NCBI GenBank assembly: GCA_963762865.1
Contig: CAVXNC010000014.1
Coordinates: 372,001 to 436,000 of the forward strand
Direction of reading: 5' to 3'
Length of the DNA: 64,000 nucleotides
From: DATHAP01 sp963762865
GTDB taxonomy: Bacteria > Actinomycetota > Actinomycetes > JACCUZ01
Numbering within the stretch: the stretch's first letter is position 1; each line of letters starts with the position of its first letter. Of the stretch, positions 34,297-43,198 are shown one piece after another. The translations under genes and the position numbers were made by a program. The notes under the pieces were generated by a model, which was not told the origin of the DNA, did not search any database, and saw nothing but the letters and a program-made list of their open reading frames with translations.

Positions 34297-35961
34297 ATGG
34301 GCGACGACAGGGACCGGTTGGAAGGCCACGGCGGCGACATCGCGGTCGCCGTGGCCAGGGCCCACGGGGTGGACACCCTGTTCACGCTGTCGGGGGCGCA
34401 CGTCTTCCCGCTGTACGACGCAGCGGTCAAGGCAGATCCGCCGATGCGGCTGGTCGACGTGCGTCACGAGCAGACCGCGGTCTTCGCGGCCGAGGCGACC
34501 GCCAAGCTGACCCGCAGGCCGGGCTTCGCGGCCCTGACCGCGGGGCCGGGCGTCACCAACGGCATCAGTGCCATCACGACTGCCCACCTCAACGGCTCGC
34601 CGATGCTCGTCGTGGGCGGCCGGGCACCGGCCTTCCGCTGGGGTGCCGGCAGCCTCCAGGAGCTGGACCACCCGCCGCTGCTCGCACCGGTCACCAAGCG
34701 GGCGGCAACCGTCGCGACCGTCGGCGACATCGCCGGCGCGGTGGACGACGCGCTGTCCCTCGCGACCGCGCCGCACCGGGGGCCGGTCTTCCTCGACGTG
34801 CCGATGGACCAGCTCTTCAGCCGCGCCGAGGTCGAGCTGCCCGGCGCTCCGCAGCATCGCGGGGTCGACCCGGACCCCGACGACCTGGCCAGCGTCGCCA
34901 AGCTGCTCGCCGGCGCCGAGCGGCCCGTGCTGGTGATCGGCTCCGACGTGTGGACCGACGGGGCTGAAGAGGCCGCGCGCCGCCTCGCCGAGACCGTCGG
35001 CATGCCGGTCATCACCAACGGCATGGGCCGCGGCATCCTGCCGGCCGGCCACCCCCTGCTCGTCACCCGCGCCCGCGGAGCCGCCTTCGGCGGTGCGGAC
35101 CTGGTGGTCGTCGTGGGTGTCCCGCTGGACTTCCGGCTCGGCTTCGGGGTCTTCGGCGGCAAGGAGGGCGCAGCGCCGGCGCCGGTCGTGCACCTGGCCG
35201 ACTCCCCCGGCCAGCTGGCCACCCACGTTCAGCTGGCCGGCTCGGCGGCGGGCGACCTGAGCTCCGTGCTCGACGGGGTCCTCGACGGCTGGACCAGGGC
35301 GGGCCGGCAGGCGGCGTACGACGAGTGGACCTCGAGCCTGCAGGACGCCGCCCGCGCCGCCGTCGACAAGGACCGGGACCTCCTGGCCAGCGACGCCGAC
35401 CCCATCCACCCGGCGCGCATCTACGGCGAGCTGGCCAGCCGGCTCGCGGACGACGCCGTGGTGATCGGCGACGGCGGGGACTTCGTGTCCTACGCGGGCA
35501 AGTACGTCGAGCCCAAGGCACCCGGCGGATGGCTCGACCCGGGACCGTACGGCTGCCTGGGGACCGGCCTCGGATACGCGATCGGTGCGCGGCTCGCCCG
35601 GCCCTCCGGGCAGGTGGTGCTGATGCTCGGCGACGGTGCTGCCGGCTTCTCGCTGATGGACGTCGACACCTTGGTGCGGCACGGCCTGCCCGTCGTCATG
35701 GTGATGGGCAACAACGGCGGCTGGGGCCTGGAGAAGCACCCGATGCGCTTCCTCTACGGCTACGACGTCGCCGCCGAGCTCGCGCCGCAGACCCGCTATG
35801 ACCAGGTCGTCACGGCACTCGGTGGAGCCGGCGAGCTGGTGACGACGCCGGGCGGGATCGGGCCGGCTCTGGACCGGGCGTTCGACGCGGGCGTCCCCTA
35901 CCTGGTCAACGTGGTGACGGACCCGGAGATCGCCTACCCGCGCAGCACCAACCTGGCCTGA
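34297..35961 (+). CDS. TPP-dependent acetolactate synthase-like enzyme
   Basis: A 554-aa three-domain TPP enzyme. The PYR domain has the catalytic Glu in VDVRHEQTAVFAAEATAKL, the central domain is complete, and the PP domain carries the TPP/Mg motif GDGAAGFSLMDVDTLVRHG...GNNGGWG. The overall sequence resembles the large-subunit-like proteins often annotated as acetolactate synthase or 2-hydroxyacyl-CoA lyase, not the biosynthetic IlvB with its IlvN partner, which is absent here. TAGGTT lies 6 nt before the ATG (leaderless). Exact reaction unknown. Confidence 0.8.
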   Translation: MGDDRDRLEGHGGDIAVAVARAHGVDTLFTLSGAHVFPLYDAAVKADPPMRLVDVRHEQTAVFAAEATAKLTRRPGFAALTAGPGVTNGISAITTAHLNGSPMLVVGGRAPAFRWGAGSLQELDHPPLLAPVTKRAATVATVGDIAGAVDDALSLATAPHRGPVFLDVPMDQLFSRAEVELPGAPQHRGVDPDPDDLASVAKLLAGAERPVLVIGSDVWTDGAEEAARRLAETVGMPVITNGMGRGILPAGHPLLVTRARGAAFGGADLVVVVGVPLDFRLGFGVFGGKEGAAPAPVVHLADSPGQLATHVQLAGSAAGDLSSVLDGVLDGWTRAGRQAAYDEWTSSLQDAARAAVDKDRDLLASDADPIHPARIYGELASRLADDAVVIGDGGDFVSYAGKYVEPKAPGGWLDPGPYGCLGTGLGYAIGARLARPSGQVVLMLGDGAAGFSLMDVDTLVRHGLPVVMVMGNNGGWGLEKHPMRFLYGYDVAAELAPQTRYDQVVTALGGAGELVTTPGGIGPALDRAFDAGVPYLVNVVTDPEIAYPRSTNLA

Positions 35962-35967
35962 GTGCCC

Positions 35968-36933
35968 CTAGCCGGCGCGGGCGAACGTCCGGCGGTAGGC
36001 CTGCGGTGTGGTGCCGACCCGCCGGGTGAAGTGGTGGCGCAGCACGCCGGCGCTGCCGAAGCCCACGAGATCGGCCACCGCCTCGACCGGCTGCGCGGTC
36101 TCCTCCAGGAGCCGGCGCGCGTGCTGGATGCGCTGGTCGGTCAGCCACTGAAGGGGCGTGGTGCCGGTCTCGGCGCGGAACCGGCGGGCGAAGGTGCGCG
36201 CGGAGAGGTGGGACCGATCGGCGAGCTGGTCGACGGTCATGTCCTCGGCGAGGTTCTCCAGCATCCACTGCAGGGTGTCGGAGAGGGTGTCGCCCTCGCA
36301 CGGCACCGGCTGGTCGACGTACTGCCGCTGGCCGCCCTCGCGGTGCGGCGGCGTCACCATCCGCCGGGCCAGCTTGTTGGCGACGTTGGTGCCGAACTCG
36401 CGACGCACGAAGTAGAGGCTGGCGTCGATCCCCGCCGCCGTCCCCGCGCTGGTGAGGACGCCGTCGCCGCTGTCGACGTAGAGGACGTCAGGGTTCACCC
36501 GGGCCGCCGGGAACCGCCGGGCGAGCTCACCCGCGTGCGTCCAGTGCGTCGTGCAGTCGCGGCCGTCCAGCAGGCCGGCCTCGCCGAGGATGAAGGCGCC
36601 GCTGCACACGCTCATCACCTGCGCACCGCGGGCGACGGCCATCCGCAGCCCGTCGAGGAGGGCGACCGGCATCGGCTCCTCCCGGCTGATGGCCGGGACC
36701 GCGACCAGGTCGGCCTCGGCGAGCCTGCTGAGGTCGTGCTCCACCACCAGGTCGAAGCCCGAGCGGGTCCGCACCGGTCCCGGCGTCTCGGTGCACAGGG
36801 CGAAGTCGAAGCTCGGAAGCGTCGGGTCGTCGGGGCGGTCCACCCCGAACACCTCGCAGAGCACTCCGAGCTCGAAGGCGAAGACCCCGTCGAGGACGGG
36901 GACGGCGACGTTGCGGACCGGTCGGCTGGGCAC
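35968..36933 (-). CDS. GlxA family AraC-type transcriptional regulator
   Basis: A 321-aa regulator. Residues 1-185 are a DJ-1/PfpI (class I glutamine amidotransferase-like) domain with the nucleophile-elbow VCSGAFILGEAGLLDGR; the C-terminal 110 residues hold two AraC helix-turn-helices (MTVDQLADRSHLSARTFARRFRAETG and EAVADLVGFGSAGVLRHHFTRRVG). Such proteins usually sense a small nitrogenous or aldehyde ligand. A 10-bp-arm palindrome lies 38 bp upstream of its start, between it and a small membrane protein gene. Confidence 0.86.
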   Translation of the reverse strand: MPSRPVRNVAVPVLDGVFAFELGVLCEVFGVDRPDDPTLPSFDFALCTETPGPVRTRSGFDLVVEHDLSRLAEADLVAVPAISREEPMPVALLDGLRMAVARGAQVMSVCSGAFILGEAGLLDGRDCTTHWTHAGELARRFPAARVNPDVLYVDSGDGVLTSAGTAAGIDASLYFVRREFGTNVANKLARRMVTPPHREGGQRQYVDQPVPCEGDTLSDTLQWMLENLAEDMTVDQLADRSHLSARTFARRFRAETGTTPLQWLTDQRIQHARRLLEETAQPVEAVADLVGFGSAGVLRHHFTRRVGTTPQAYRRTFARAG

Positions 36934-36970
36934 GATCCGGAGTATGGCAGGAACTGGTGGGTAGTTGTCA

Positions 36971-36992
36971 ATCCTGCCACTGGTGGCAGGAT
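36971..36992. promoter_or_regulatory. Palindromic operator between the GlxA regulator and a small gene
   Basis: ATCCTGCCAC, 2 bp, GTGGCAGGAT: ten-base perfect arms. A half-site TGGCAGGA also occurs about 30 bp to the left (36945-36952). It is located between the divergent starts at 36933 and 37017, so it is probably an AraC-type or other dimeric binding site. Confidence 0.65.
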
Positions 36993-37016
36993 GTGACCTA
37001 GCGCATAGTTACTGCC

Positions 37017-37175
37017 ATGACGATCCTCATCCTCCTCGCCGTCGCCTTCGCCGTCTCCGAGCTGGTCGCCGGGGTGCGCCTGCTGCGCCACGACCGGCCG
37101 AGCTCGCCGCCTGCCAGCCACCCGGACTGGGGGACGGGGGCGCTGCCCTCGGCCCCCTACGCGCTGCGCCACTGA
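37017..37175 (+). CDS. 52-aa small membrane protein
   Basis: A short frame starting MTILILLAVAFAVSELVAGV, one clear membrane helix, then a hydrophilic tail with HDRPSSPPASHPDW and ending in APYALRH. It is divergent from the GlxA regulator. The strong hydrophobic-then-Pro-rich pattern and in-phase codon bias suggest a real micro-protein; family unknown. Confidence 0.55.
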   Translation: MTILILLAVAFAVSELVAGVRLLRHDRPSSPPASHPDWGTGALPSAPYALRH

Positions 37176-37240
37176 CGCCGCCGGCGCGCTCCGGACGGGA
37201 CCCGTGGGGCGCGTCGAGCGGCTCGCCTAGGCTCGGCCGG

Positions 37241-37729
37241 GTGCGCATCCGTCCGGCCGAGCCCGACGAGCTGCCCCTGGTTGGCGAGCTCACCCTGGCC
37301 GCCTACGTCGCGGACGGGCACCTGACGCCGGACGACCACTACGCGGGCGAGCTGCGGGCCGCCGACCAGCGGGCCGCCGAGGCCGACCTGGTCGTCGCCG
37401 CCACGCCGAAGGGCACGCTGCTCGGCACCGTCACCTTCACCCTCCCGGGCACGCCGTGGGCGGAGGTGTCGCGGCCGGGCGAGGCGGAGTTCCGGATGCT
37501 CGCCGTGGCGCCCGAGCACCGCGGCAAGGGCGTGGGATCCGCACTGGCCCAGTGGTGCGTGGACCGGGCCCGAGAACAGGGTTGCACCGGAGTCGCCCTC
37601 AGCTCGCTGACGACGATGGACACCGCGCACCGGATGTACGAGCGGATGGGCTTCGTCCGGGCGCCCGACCGGGACTGGCGACCCAACCCCGAGATCCACC
37701 TGATCGCCTACCTGCTCGACCTCGTCTAG
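37241..37729 (+). CDS. GNAT family N-acetyltransferase
   Basis: A 162-aa acetyltransferase: N-terminal strand VRIRPAEPDELPLVGELTLAAY, acetyl-CoA loop MLAVAPEHRGKGVGSALAQW, and C-terminal LTTMDTAHRMYERMGFVRAPDRDW, the standard ending of small-molecule or protein amine acetyltransferases. GTG 37241 is chosen because TAGGCT lies 7 nt upstream. Convergent with the thioesterase gene. Substrate unknown. Confidence 0.82.
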   Translation: MRIRPAEPDELPLVGELTLAAYVADGHLTPDDHYAGELRAADQRAAEADLVVAATPKGTLLGTVTFTLPGTPWAEVSRPGEAEFRMLAVAPEHRGKGVGSALAQWCVDRAREQGCTGVALSSLTTMDTAHRMYERMGFVRAPDRDWRPNPEIHLIAYLLDLV

Positions 37730-37741
37730 GGGCGCAGCGGG

Positions 37742-38125
37742 CTACAGGCGCGCGAGGAAGCGCTCCGGATCGACGGCGACCCGGGTGACCGTGGCCCGTG
37801 CGACGACTGCCCGAGCCCCGGCGACGTCCTGCTCGGCCACCACCTCGAAGCGCAGCAGCCGGCCGTCGACGTGGACCAGCTCGGCTCGCACGGTCACCTC
37901 GGTGCCGACGGCGCTCGCCCGCTCGTGGGCGAGCTCGACGCGGGTGCCCACCGAGGTCCGGCCCGACGGCAGCACGGCGGCGGCCACCTCGACGGTCGCC
38001 TGCTCGCACCAGGCCAGCAGCCGTGGCGTGCCGAGGACCTCGAGGTCCCCGCTGCCCAGTGCCCGGGCGGTGTCCTCGGGCGCCACGCGACGTACGACCT
38101 CAGCGACCTCGGCCGGCGACGACAC
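37742..38125 (-). CDS. Hotdog-fold thioesterase (FlK-like)
   Basis: A 127-aa single hotdog domain. The start of the fold reads VAPEDTARALGSGDLEVLGTPRLLAWCEQATVEVA, which resembles the fluoroacetyl-CoA thioesterase-like group, with Glu and His (VELAHERAS) at plausible catalytic positions. It would hydrolyse a short acyl-CoA. GTG 38125 faces the divergent Zn-ribbon gene across only 19 bp. Confidence 0.75.
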   Translation of the reverse strand: MSSPAEVAEVVRRVAPEDTARALGSGDLEVLGTPRLLAWCEQATVEVAAAVLPSGRTSVGTRVELAHERASAVGTEVTVRAELVHVDGRLLRFEVVAEQDVAGARAVVARATVTRVAVDPERFLARL

Positions 38126-38144
38126 GGCGGTTAGCCTACGGACC

Positions 38145-38348
38145 GTGCCGCCGACCTATTGCGACCAGTGCGGGGAGCCGGCCGGCGCGCACCCGGGTTG
38201 CGACCGCCGGCGGGAGCTCGAGCCGCCTCGCTGGTGCCCCTCGTGCCGGCGGCGGATGGTCGTGCAGGTGACCCCGCGGGGCTGGAGCGCGCGGTGCAGC
38301 GAGCACGGGACCACGACCTCCGGCGACCCGGTCGGCTCGGCGACGTGA
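38145..38348 (+). CDS. bsaP: BsaP-like biotin synthase auxiliary protein
   Basis: A 67-aa cysteine-rich protein: YCDQCGEPAG, HPGC, WCPSCRRRMVVQVTPRGW and SARCSEHG. The run RRMVVQVTP-GW-ARCS-HG is the signature I associate with the small actinobacterial proteins encoded next to bioB that biotin synthase needs for activity (BsaP, known from mycobacteria). Here it lies 6 kb from bioB. TAGCCT 7 nt before the GTG indicates leaderless transcription. It overlaps the next gene by 4 bp. Family assignment is from memory of the motif and should be checked. Confidence 0.7.
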   Translation: MPPTYCDQCGEPAGAHPGCDRRRELEPPRWCPSCRRRMVVQVTPRGWSARCSEHGTTTSGDPVGSAT

Positions 38349-38848
38349 GCGACCTGCGGATCCGGGACGCGACGGCCGAGGACTGGCCACGGATCTGGCC
38401 GTTCTTCGCGCGGATCGTGGCGGACGGCGAGAGCTACGCCTTCCCCGAGGACCTCACCGAGGAGACCGCCCGGCCGTGGTGGATGGAGCAGCCGCCGGGC
38501 CGGACCGTCGTGGCCGTGGACGAGAACGACCAGGTGCTGGGCTCGGCGAAGACCGGACCCAACCGTCCCGGCCGCGGGTCGCACATCGCGACTGCGAGCT
38601 TCATGGTCGATCCCGACCACACCGGCCGGGGGGTGGGGCGGGCGCTGGGCGAGTACGTCGTCGAGTGGGCGAGATCGGCCGGCTACCACGGGATGCAGTT
38701 CAACGCGGTCGTCGAGACCAACGTCGCGGCGGTTGCCCTCTGGCGGTCACTCGGGTTCGAGGTGCTGACCACCGTGCCCGAGGCGTTCGACTCGGTCAGG
38801 CACGGCCGGGTCGGGCTGCACGTGATGTTCCGCTACCTGCAGGGGTAG
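38345..38848 (+). CDS. GNAT family N-acetyltransferase
   Basis: A 167-aa acetyltransferase of the phosphinothricin/L-amino-acid type: FFARIVADGESYAFPEDLTEE near the start, acetyl-CoA loop FMVDPDHTGRGVGRALGEYVV and NAVVETNVAAVALWRSLGFEVLTTVPEAF. Such enzymes acetylate amino acid-like amines. Start GTG 38345 overlaps the stop of the BsaP-like gene (GTGA), so the two are translationally coupled. Confidence 0.84.
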   Translation: MSDLRIRDATAEDWPRIWPFFARIVADGESYAFPEDLTEETARPWWMEQPPGRTVVAVDENDQVLGSAKTGPNRPGRGSHIATASFMVDPDHTGRGVGRALGEYVVEWARSAGYHGMQFNAVVETNVAAVALWRSLGFEVLTTVPEAFDSVRHGRVGLHVMFRYLQG

Positions 38849-38863
38849 CGCGCACCCCGCGCT
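38847..38863. terminator. Small hairpin between convergent GNAT and pilT genes
   Basis: AGCGCG (38847-38852) and CGCGCT (38858-38863) pair around a 5-nt loop that starts inside the TAG of the acetyltransferase gene, 11 bp from the pilT stop. Probably a weak bidirectional terminator. Confidence 0.4.
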
Positions 38864-38873
38864 GAGGCAGCCG

Positions 38874-39977
38874 TCAGGCGACGAGACCGAGGCGGCGCAG
38901 CTCGACGGTGAGGTCGTGCGGGTTCGTCGACGCGCCCATGGCGGCCTCGAGAGTGATGACGCCGTCGCGGATCAGGGCGACGAGGTGCTGGTCGAAGGTC
39001 TGCATGCCGTAGTACGCACCCTCCTTGATCAGCTCGCCGATCGAGGAGGTCTTGTCGGGGTCGGCGATGGCGTCCGCGATGCGGCCGGTGGCCACGCAGA
39101 TCTCCATCGCGACGCAACGCCCCTGGCCGTCGGCCCGCGGGACGAGACGCTGGCAGATGATGCCGCGCAGGGCGCCGGCGAGCGACAGGCGGACCTGCTT
39201 CTGCTCGTGCGGGGGGAAGAAGTCGATGACGCGCGTGATCGTCTCCGCGGCGTCGGTCGTGTGCAGCGTCGACATGACGAAGTGGCCGGTCTCGGAGGCC
39301 GCGAGGGCCGCCTTGACGGTCTCGTGGTCGCGCATCTCGCCGACCAGGATGACGTCGGGGTCCTGCCGCATGGCGGCGCGGAGGGCGACCGCGAAGTCGG
39401 CGGTGTCGAGGCGCACCTCGCGCTGGTTGATCATCGAGAGCTTGTCGAAGTGCAGGACCTCGATCGGGTCCTCGATCGTGACGCAGTGGACCTCGCGGTT
39501 GTTGTTGATGTGGTCGATCATGCCGGCGAGGGTGGTCGTCTTGCCCGAGCCGGTGGGACCGGTCACCAGGACCAGGCCGCGGGGCTCCATGGCCAGCGCG
39601 TTGAGGACCGGCGGAAGGCCGAGGTCGTCGAGCGGGATGGCCCCGACGCTGACCCGGCGGAAGACCATTCCGGCCGAGCCGCGGGAGCGGAAGGCGTTGA
39701 CCCGGAAGCGGCCCAGGCCGGCCACCGAGTACGCGAAGTCCGCCTCGTTGGTCTTCGCGAACTCCTGGATCAGGTCGTCACGCAGGACCTCGCTGACCAT
39801 GTGCTCGGTGTCGGTCGGCGTCAGGTTGGGGGCCTGCAGCTTGCGCAGCCTGCCATCGATGCGCACGCGCGGCGGCGAGCCCACCTTGATGTGCAGGTCG
39901 GAACCACCCACCTCGCTGAGCGCGCGCAGGAAGGGGACGACCGACTGCGGGGACTGGCCCGGATCCGTTCCACTCAC
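38874..39977 (-). CDS. pilT: PilT-type twitching motility ATPase
   Basis: A 367-aa secretion-superfamily ATPase. Walker A GPTGSGKTTTL, Walker B VILVGEMRDHETV with the following His box (TGHFVMSTLHTTDA), and the PAS-like N-domain (SDLHIKVGSPPRVRIDG) are complete; length and QRLVPRADGQGR match PilT, the retraction motor, rather than the assembly ATPase PilB. No pilin, PilB, PilC or prepilin peptidase gene is nearby. GTG 39977 (VSGTDPGQS) is chosen; ten further codons upstream are possible. Last gene of a minus-strand run from 42564. Confidence 0.88.
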   Translation of the reverse strand: MSGTDPGQSPQSVVPFLRALSEVGGSDLHIKVGSPPRVRIDGRLRKLQAPNLTPTDTEHMVSEVLRDDLIQEFAKTNEADFAYSVAGLGRFRVNAFRSRGSAGMVFRRVSVGAIPLDDLGLPPVLNALAMEPRGLVLVTGPTGSGKTTTLAGMIDHINNNREVHCVTIEDPIEVLHFDKLSMINQREVRLDTADFAVALRAAMRQDPDVILVGEMRDHETVKAALAASETGHFVMSTLHTTDAAETITRVIDFFPPHEQKQVRLSLAGALRGIICQRLVPRADGQGRCVAMEICVATGRIADAIADPDKTSSIGELIKEGAYYGMQTFDQHLVALIRDGVITLEAAMGASTNPHDLTVELRRLGLVA

Positions 39978-40017
39978 CCTGGCTCTTTCGGGACCCCGGC
40001 GGCCCACCTTGAGCCAT

Positions 40018-40935
40018 TCAGGCGACAGCCTCGGGCGTCCCGGCGCCTCGTGACGGAGGGTCGACGGCGACCCACCGGGCCACCAGCGCGTTGGTCACAT
40101 CGAGTGACGCCGCGATCCCGACAGTGGTCCGCCCGCCTTCCAGCGGGCCGTCCGCCAGGTCGTGGTCGTGCGGGCCGTCCTGGTCGACGCGACCGGCGCT
40201 GCAGGCGGCGCAGAGCGGCGTGACGGTGTCCCACGCCTCGGCCGTGACGTCGTCAGCGGCGGCCACCTCGAGGAGCGCCTGCAGGTCGTCGTCGGAACCG
40301 ACGCGCACGGCGACGGCGTGGACAGGCAGGTCCGAGGGTGCCCAGAGCTCGATCTCGTCGAAGACCGAGTAGGTCTGCCCCTCACTGACCCGCTCGCCGG
40401 CCGGGACGCCGTCGTGGAGGACGATCTCGCCGCAGCGACGTCCACTGCCGGGCAGCGGCACGTTGAGGACCTCGGCGCGCGCCGGGTCGATGCGCCGGCA
40501 CCAGACGACCTCCTGGCCCTCGGCGGTCCGGATGCGCACCGGGGTGCGCCCGTAGCGGCCGTCGATGGGGCCTTCCCCCGGCGGGACGTCGACGCCGTAC
40601 CGGGTCCACGCCTCGCGGGCGGTCCGCCAGTCGCGCAGCGCGGTGGCCGCGATCCCGAGGTTCCACCAGGCCGGCTGGCCGGGCTCGTCGGGCGCCAGCT
40701 CGGCGGCGGCGAGGCCGGCCTGGCGGGCCGCCGGCCAGTCCCGGAGGAACTTGTGGGCCAGCGCGAGGTCGAAGACCCAGCCCGCGAGCTCGTCCCGCGG
40801 CGCGCCCTCCGAGCGGGCCGTGGCGACGAGAGCTCCCAGGTGCTCGGCAGCCGGCCGCCAGTCCTCGCGGTCCCAGGCGTCGTACGCACGCTCGACGAGA
40901 GCGGCCAGGCGCTCGCTGGGCTGGAAGTCTCCCAC
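40018..40935 (-). CDS. TPR-containing protein of unknown function
   Basis: A 305-aa cytoplasmic protein. Residues 1 to about 125 form three helical tetratricopeptide-like repeats (LVERAYDAWDREDWRPAAEHLGALV, AHKFLRDWPAARQAGLAAAEL, WWNLGIAATALRDWRTAREAW). The rest is beta-rich, with GRTPVRIRTAEGQEVVWCRRIDPARAEVLNVP, GEIVLHDGVPAG and a Cys pair CAAC. No known family. It is cotranscribed between the biotin carrier gene and pilT, and probably assists by protein contacts. Confidence 0.6.
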   Translation of the reverse strand: MGDFQPSERLAALVERAYDAWDREDWRPAAEHLGALVATARSEGAPRDELAGWVFDLALAHKFLRDWPAARQAGLAAAELAPDEPGQPAWWNLGIAATALRDWRTAREAWTRYGVDVPPGEGPIDGRYGRTPVRIRTAEGQEVVWCRRIDPARAEVLNVPLPGSGRRCGEIVLHDGVPAGERVSEGQTYSVFDEIELWAPSDLPVHAVAVRVGSDDDLQALLEVAAADDVTAEAWDTVTPLCAACSAGRVDQDGPHDHDLADGPLEGGRTTVGIAASLDVTNALVARWVAVDPPSRGAGTPEAVA

Positions 40936-40957
40936 CCGTCCCCCTGACGGTCGGTCG

Positions 40958-41173
40958 TCAGCCGATCACGGCGATGACGTCGCCCTCCTGGACGACGTCG
41001 CCTTCGCCCACGTGCAGCGCCGTGACGGTCCCCCCGCCCTCGGCGAGCACCGGGATCTCCATCTTCATCGACTCGAGGATCACCAGAGTGTCGCCGTCGG
41101 CCACGGTGTCGCCCTGGGCGACGACCACCTTCCAGACGTTCGCGACCATCTCCGCACGGATCTCATTCGCCAC
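40958..41173 (-). CDS. Biotin carboxyl carrier-type small protein
   Basis: A 71-aa biotinyl/lipoyl domain: two facing half-motifs, with the biotinylation site as ESMKMEIPV (Lys at position about 37) and the closing GDVVQEGDVIAVIG. The usual EAMKM has become ESMKM, which still fits biotin rather than lipoyl attachment. It lies 50 bp after a biotin carboxylase gene on the same strand and probably acts with it; a carboxyltransferase subunit is not nearby. GTG 41173 chosen. Confidence 0.85.
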   Translation of the reverse strand: MANEIRAEMVANVWKVVVAQGDTVADGDTLVILESMKMEIPVLAEGGGTVTALHVGEGDVVQEGDVIAVIG

Positions 41174-41223
41174 GGCGGCATCCAACCACACGTGCGCTGC
41201 GCGACGTCCTGCCTGCGTCCCCC

Positions 41224-42564
<1,341 letters not shown>

Positions 42565-42613
42565 GTGGGGCTGCCTCCCGGCCTGGACGTCGTCGGCAGG
42601 CGAGACTAACGGG

Positions 42614-43198
42614 GTGGTCCTGGTGCTCCTCGTCGCGGTCGGTGCGCTCGCCGTCGCGGTCGTGACGCGCGGGACCGGCCTTGCCCGGGTGCGGTTGCGC
42701 GCCGTACGCCTGCTCGTGGCCGCCGCAGCGGTGCAGGCCGGCACGTCGCTCCTCGTGCCGGGATCGGGCCTGGCACGCGGCGTGGCGCTGGCCGTGACCA
42801 CCGTGCTGGTGGGTCTCTTCGTCGTGGGCAACCGTCGGGTCGCGGGGACGCCGCTGATCGGGCTCGGGCTGCTGCTCAACGTCCTCGTCGTGGGAGCCAA
42901 CGCCGCGATGCCGGTCTCGGTCGCGGCGGCCCACCGGGCCGGCCTGTCGACCGCTGGCCTCGGACTCGACGAGGACGCGATGCGCGAGCGGCTCACGTCG
43001 TCGACGCGGCTGCCGTGGCTGGGGGACGTCGTGCCGGTCGCCCTGCCCTGGCACCCGCAGGTGGTCAGCGCGGGAGACGTGCTGGTGGCGGCCGGCGTCG
43101 GCCTTCTGCTGGTGGGGGCGCGGGGTCAGACGCCGAGGCGCGCGGAGCGCTCGACAGTCTTGGAGAGCGACTCGACGACGGTCGGGTCGTACTCGTAG
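42614..43198 (+). CDS. DUF5317 family membrane protein
   Basis: A 194-aa protein with five to six membrane helices and the segment GNRRVAGTPLIGLGLLLNVLVVGANAAMPVS, typical of DUF5317. A hydrophilic segment STRLPWLGDVVPV precedes the final helix. The last 24 residues after VLLLVGARGQ are unusually polar and overlap 73 bp of the convergent HD gene, so the natural stop may have been lost or lies further than usual. Function unknown. Confidence 0.65.
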   Translation: MVLVLLVAVGALAVAVVTRGTGLARVRLRAVRLLVAAAAVQAGTSLLVPGSGLARGVALAVTTVLVGLFVVGNRRVAGTPLIGLGLLLNVLVVGANAAMPVSVAAAHRAGLSTAGLGLDEDAMRERLTSSTRLPWLGDVVPVALPWHPQVVSAGDVLVAAGVGLLLVGARGQTPRRAERSTVLESDSTTVGSYS

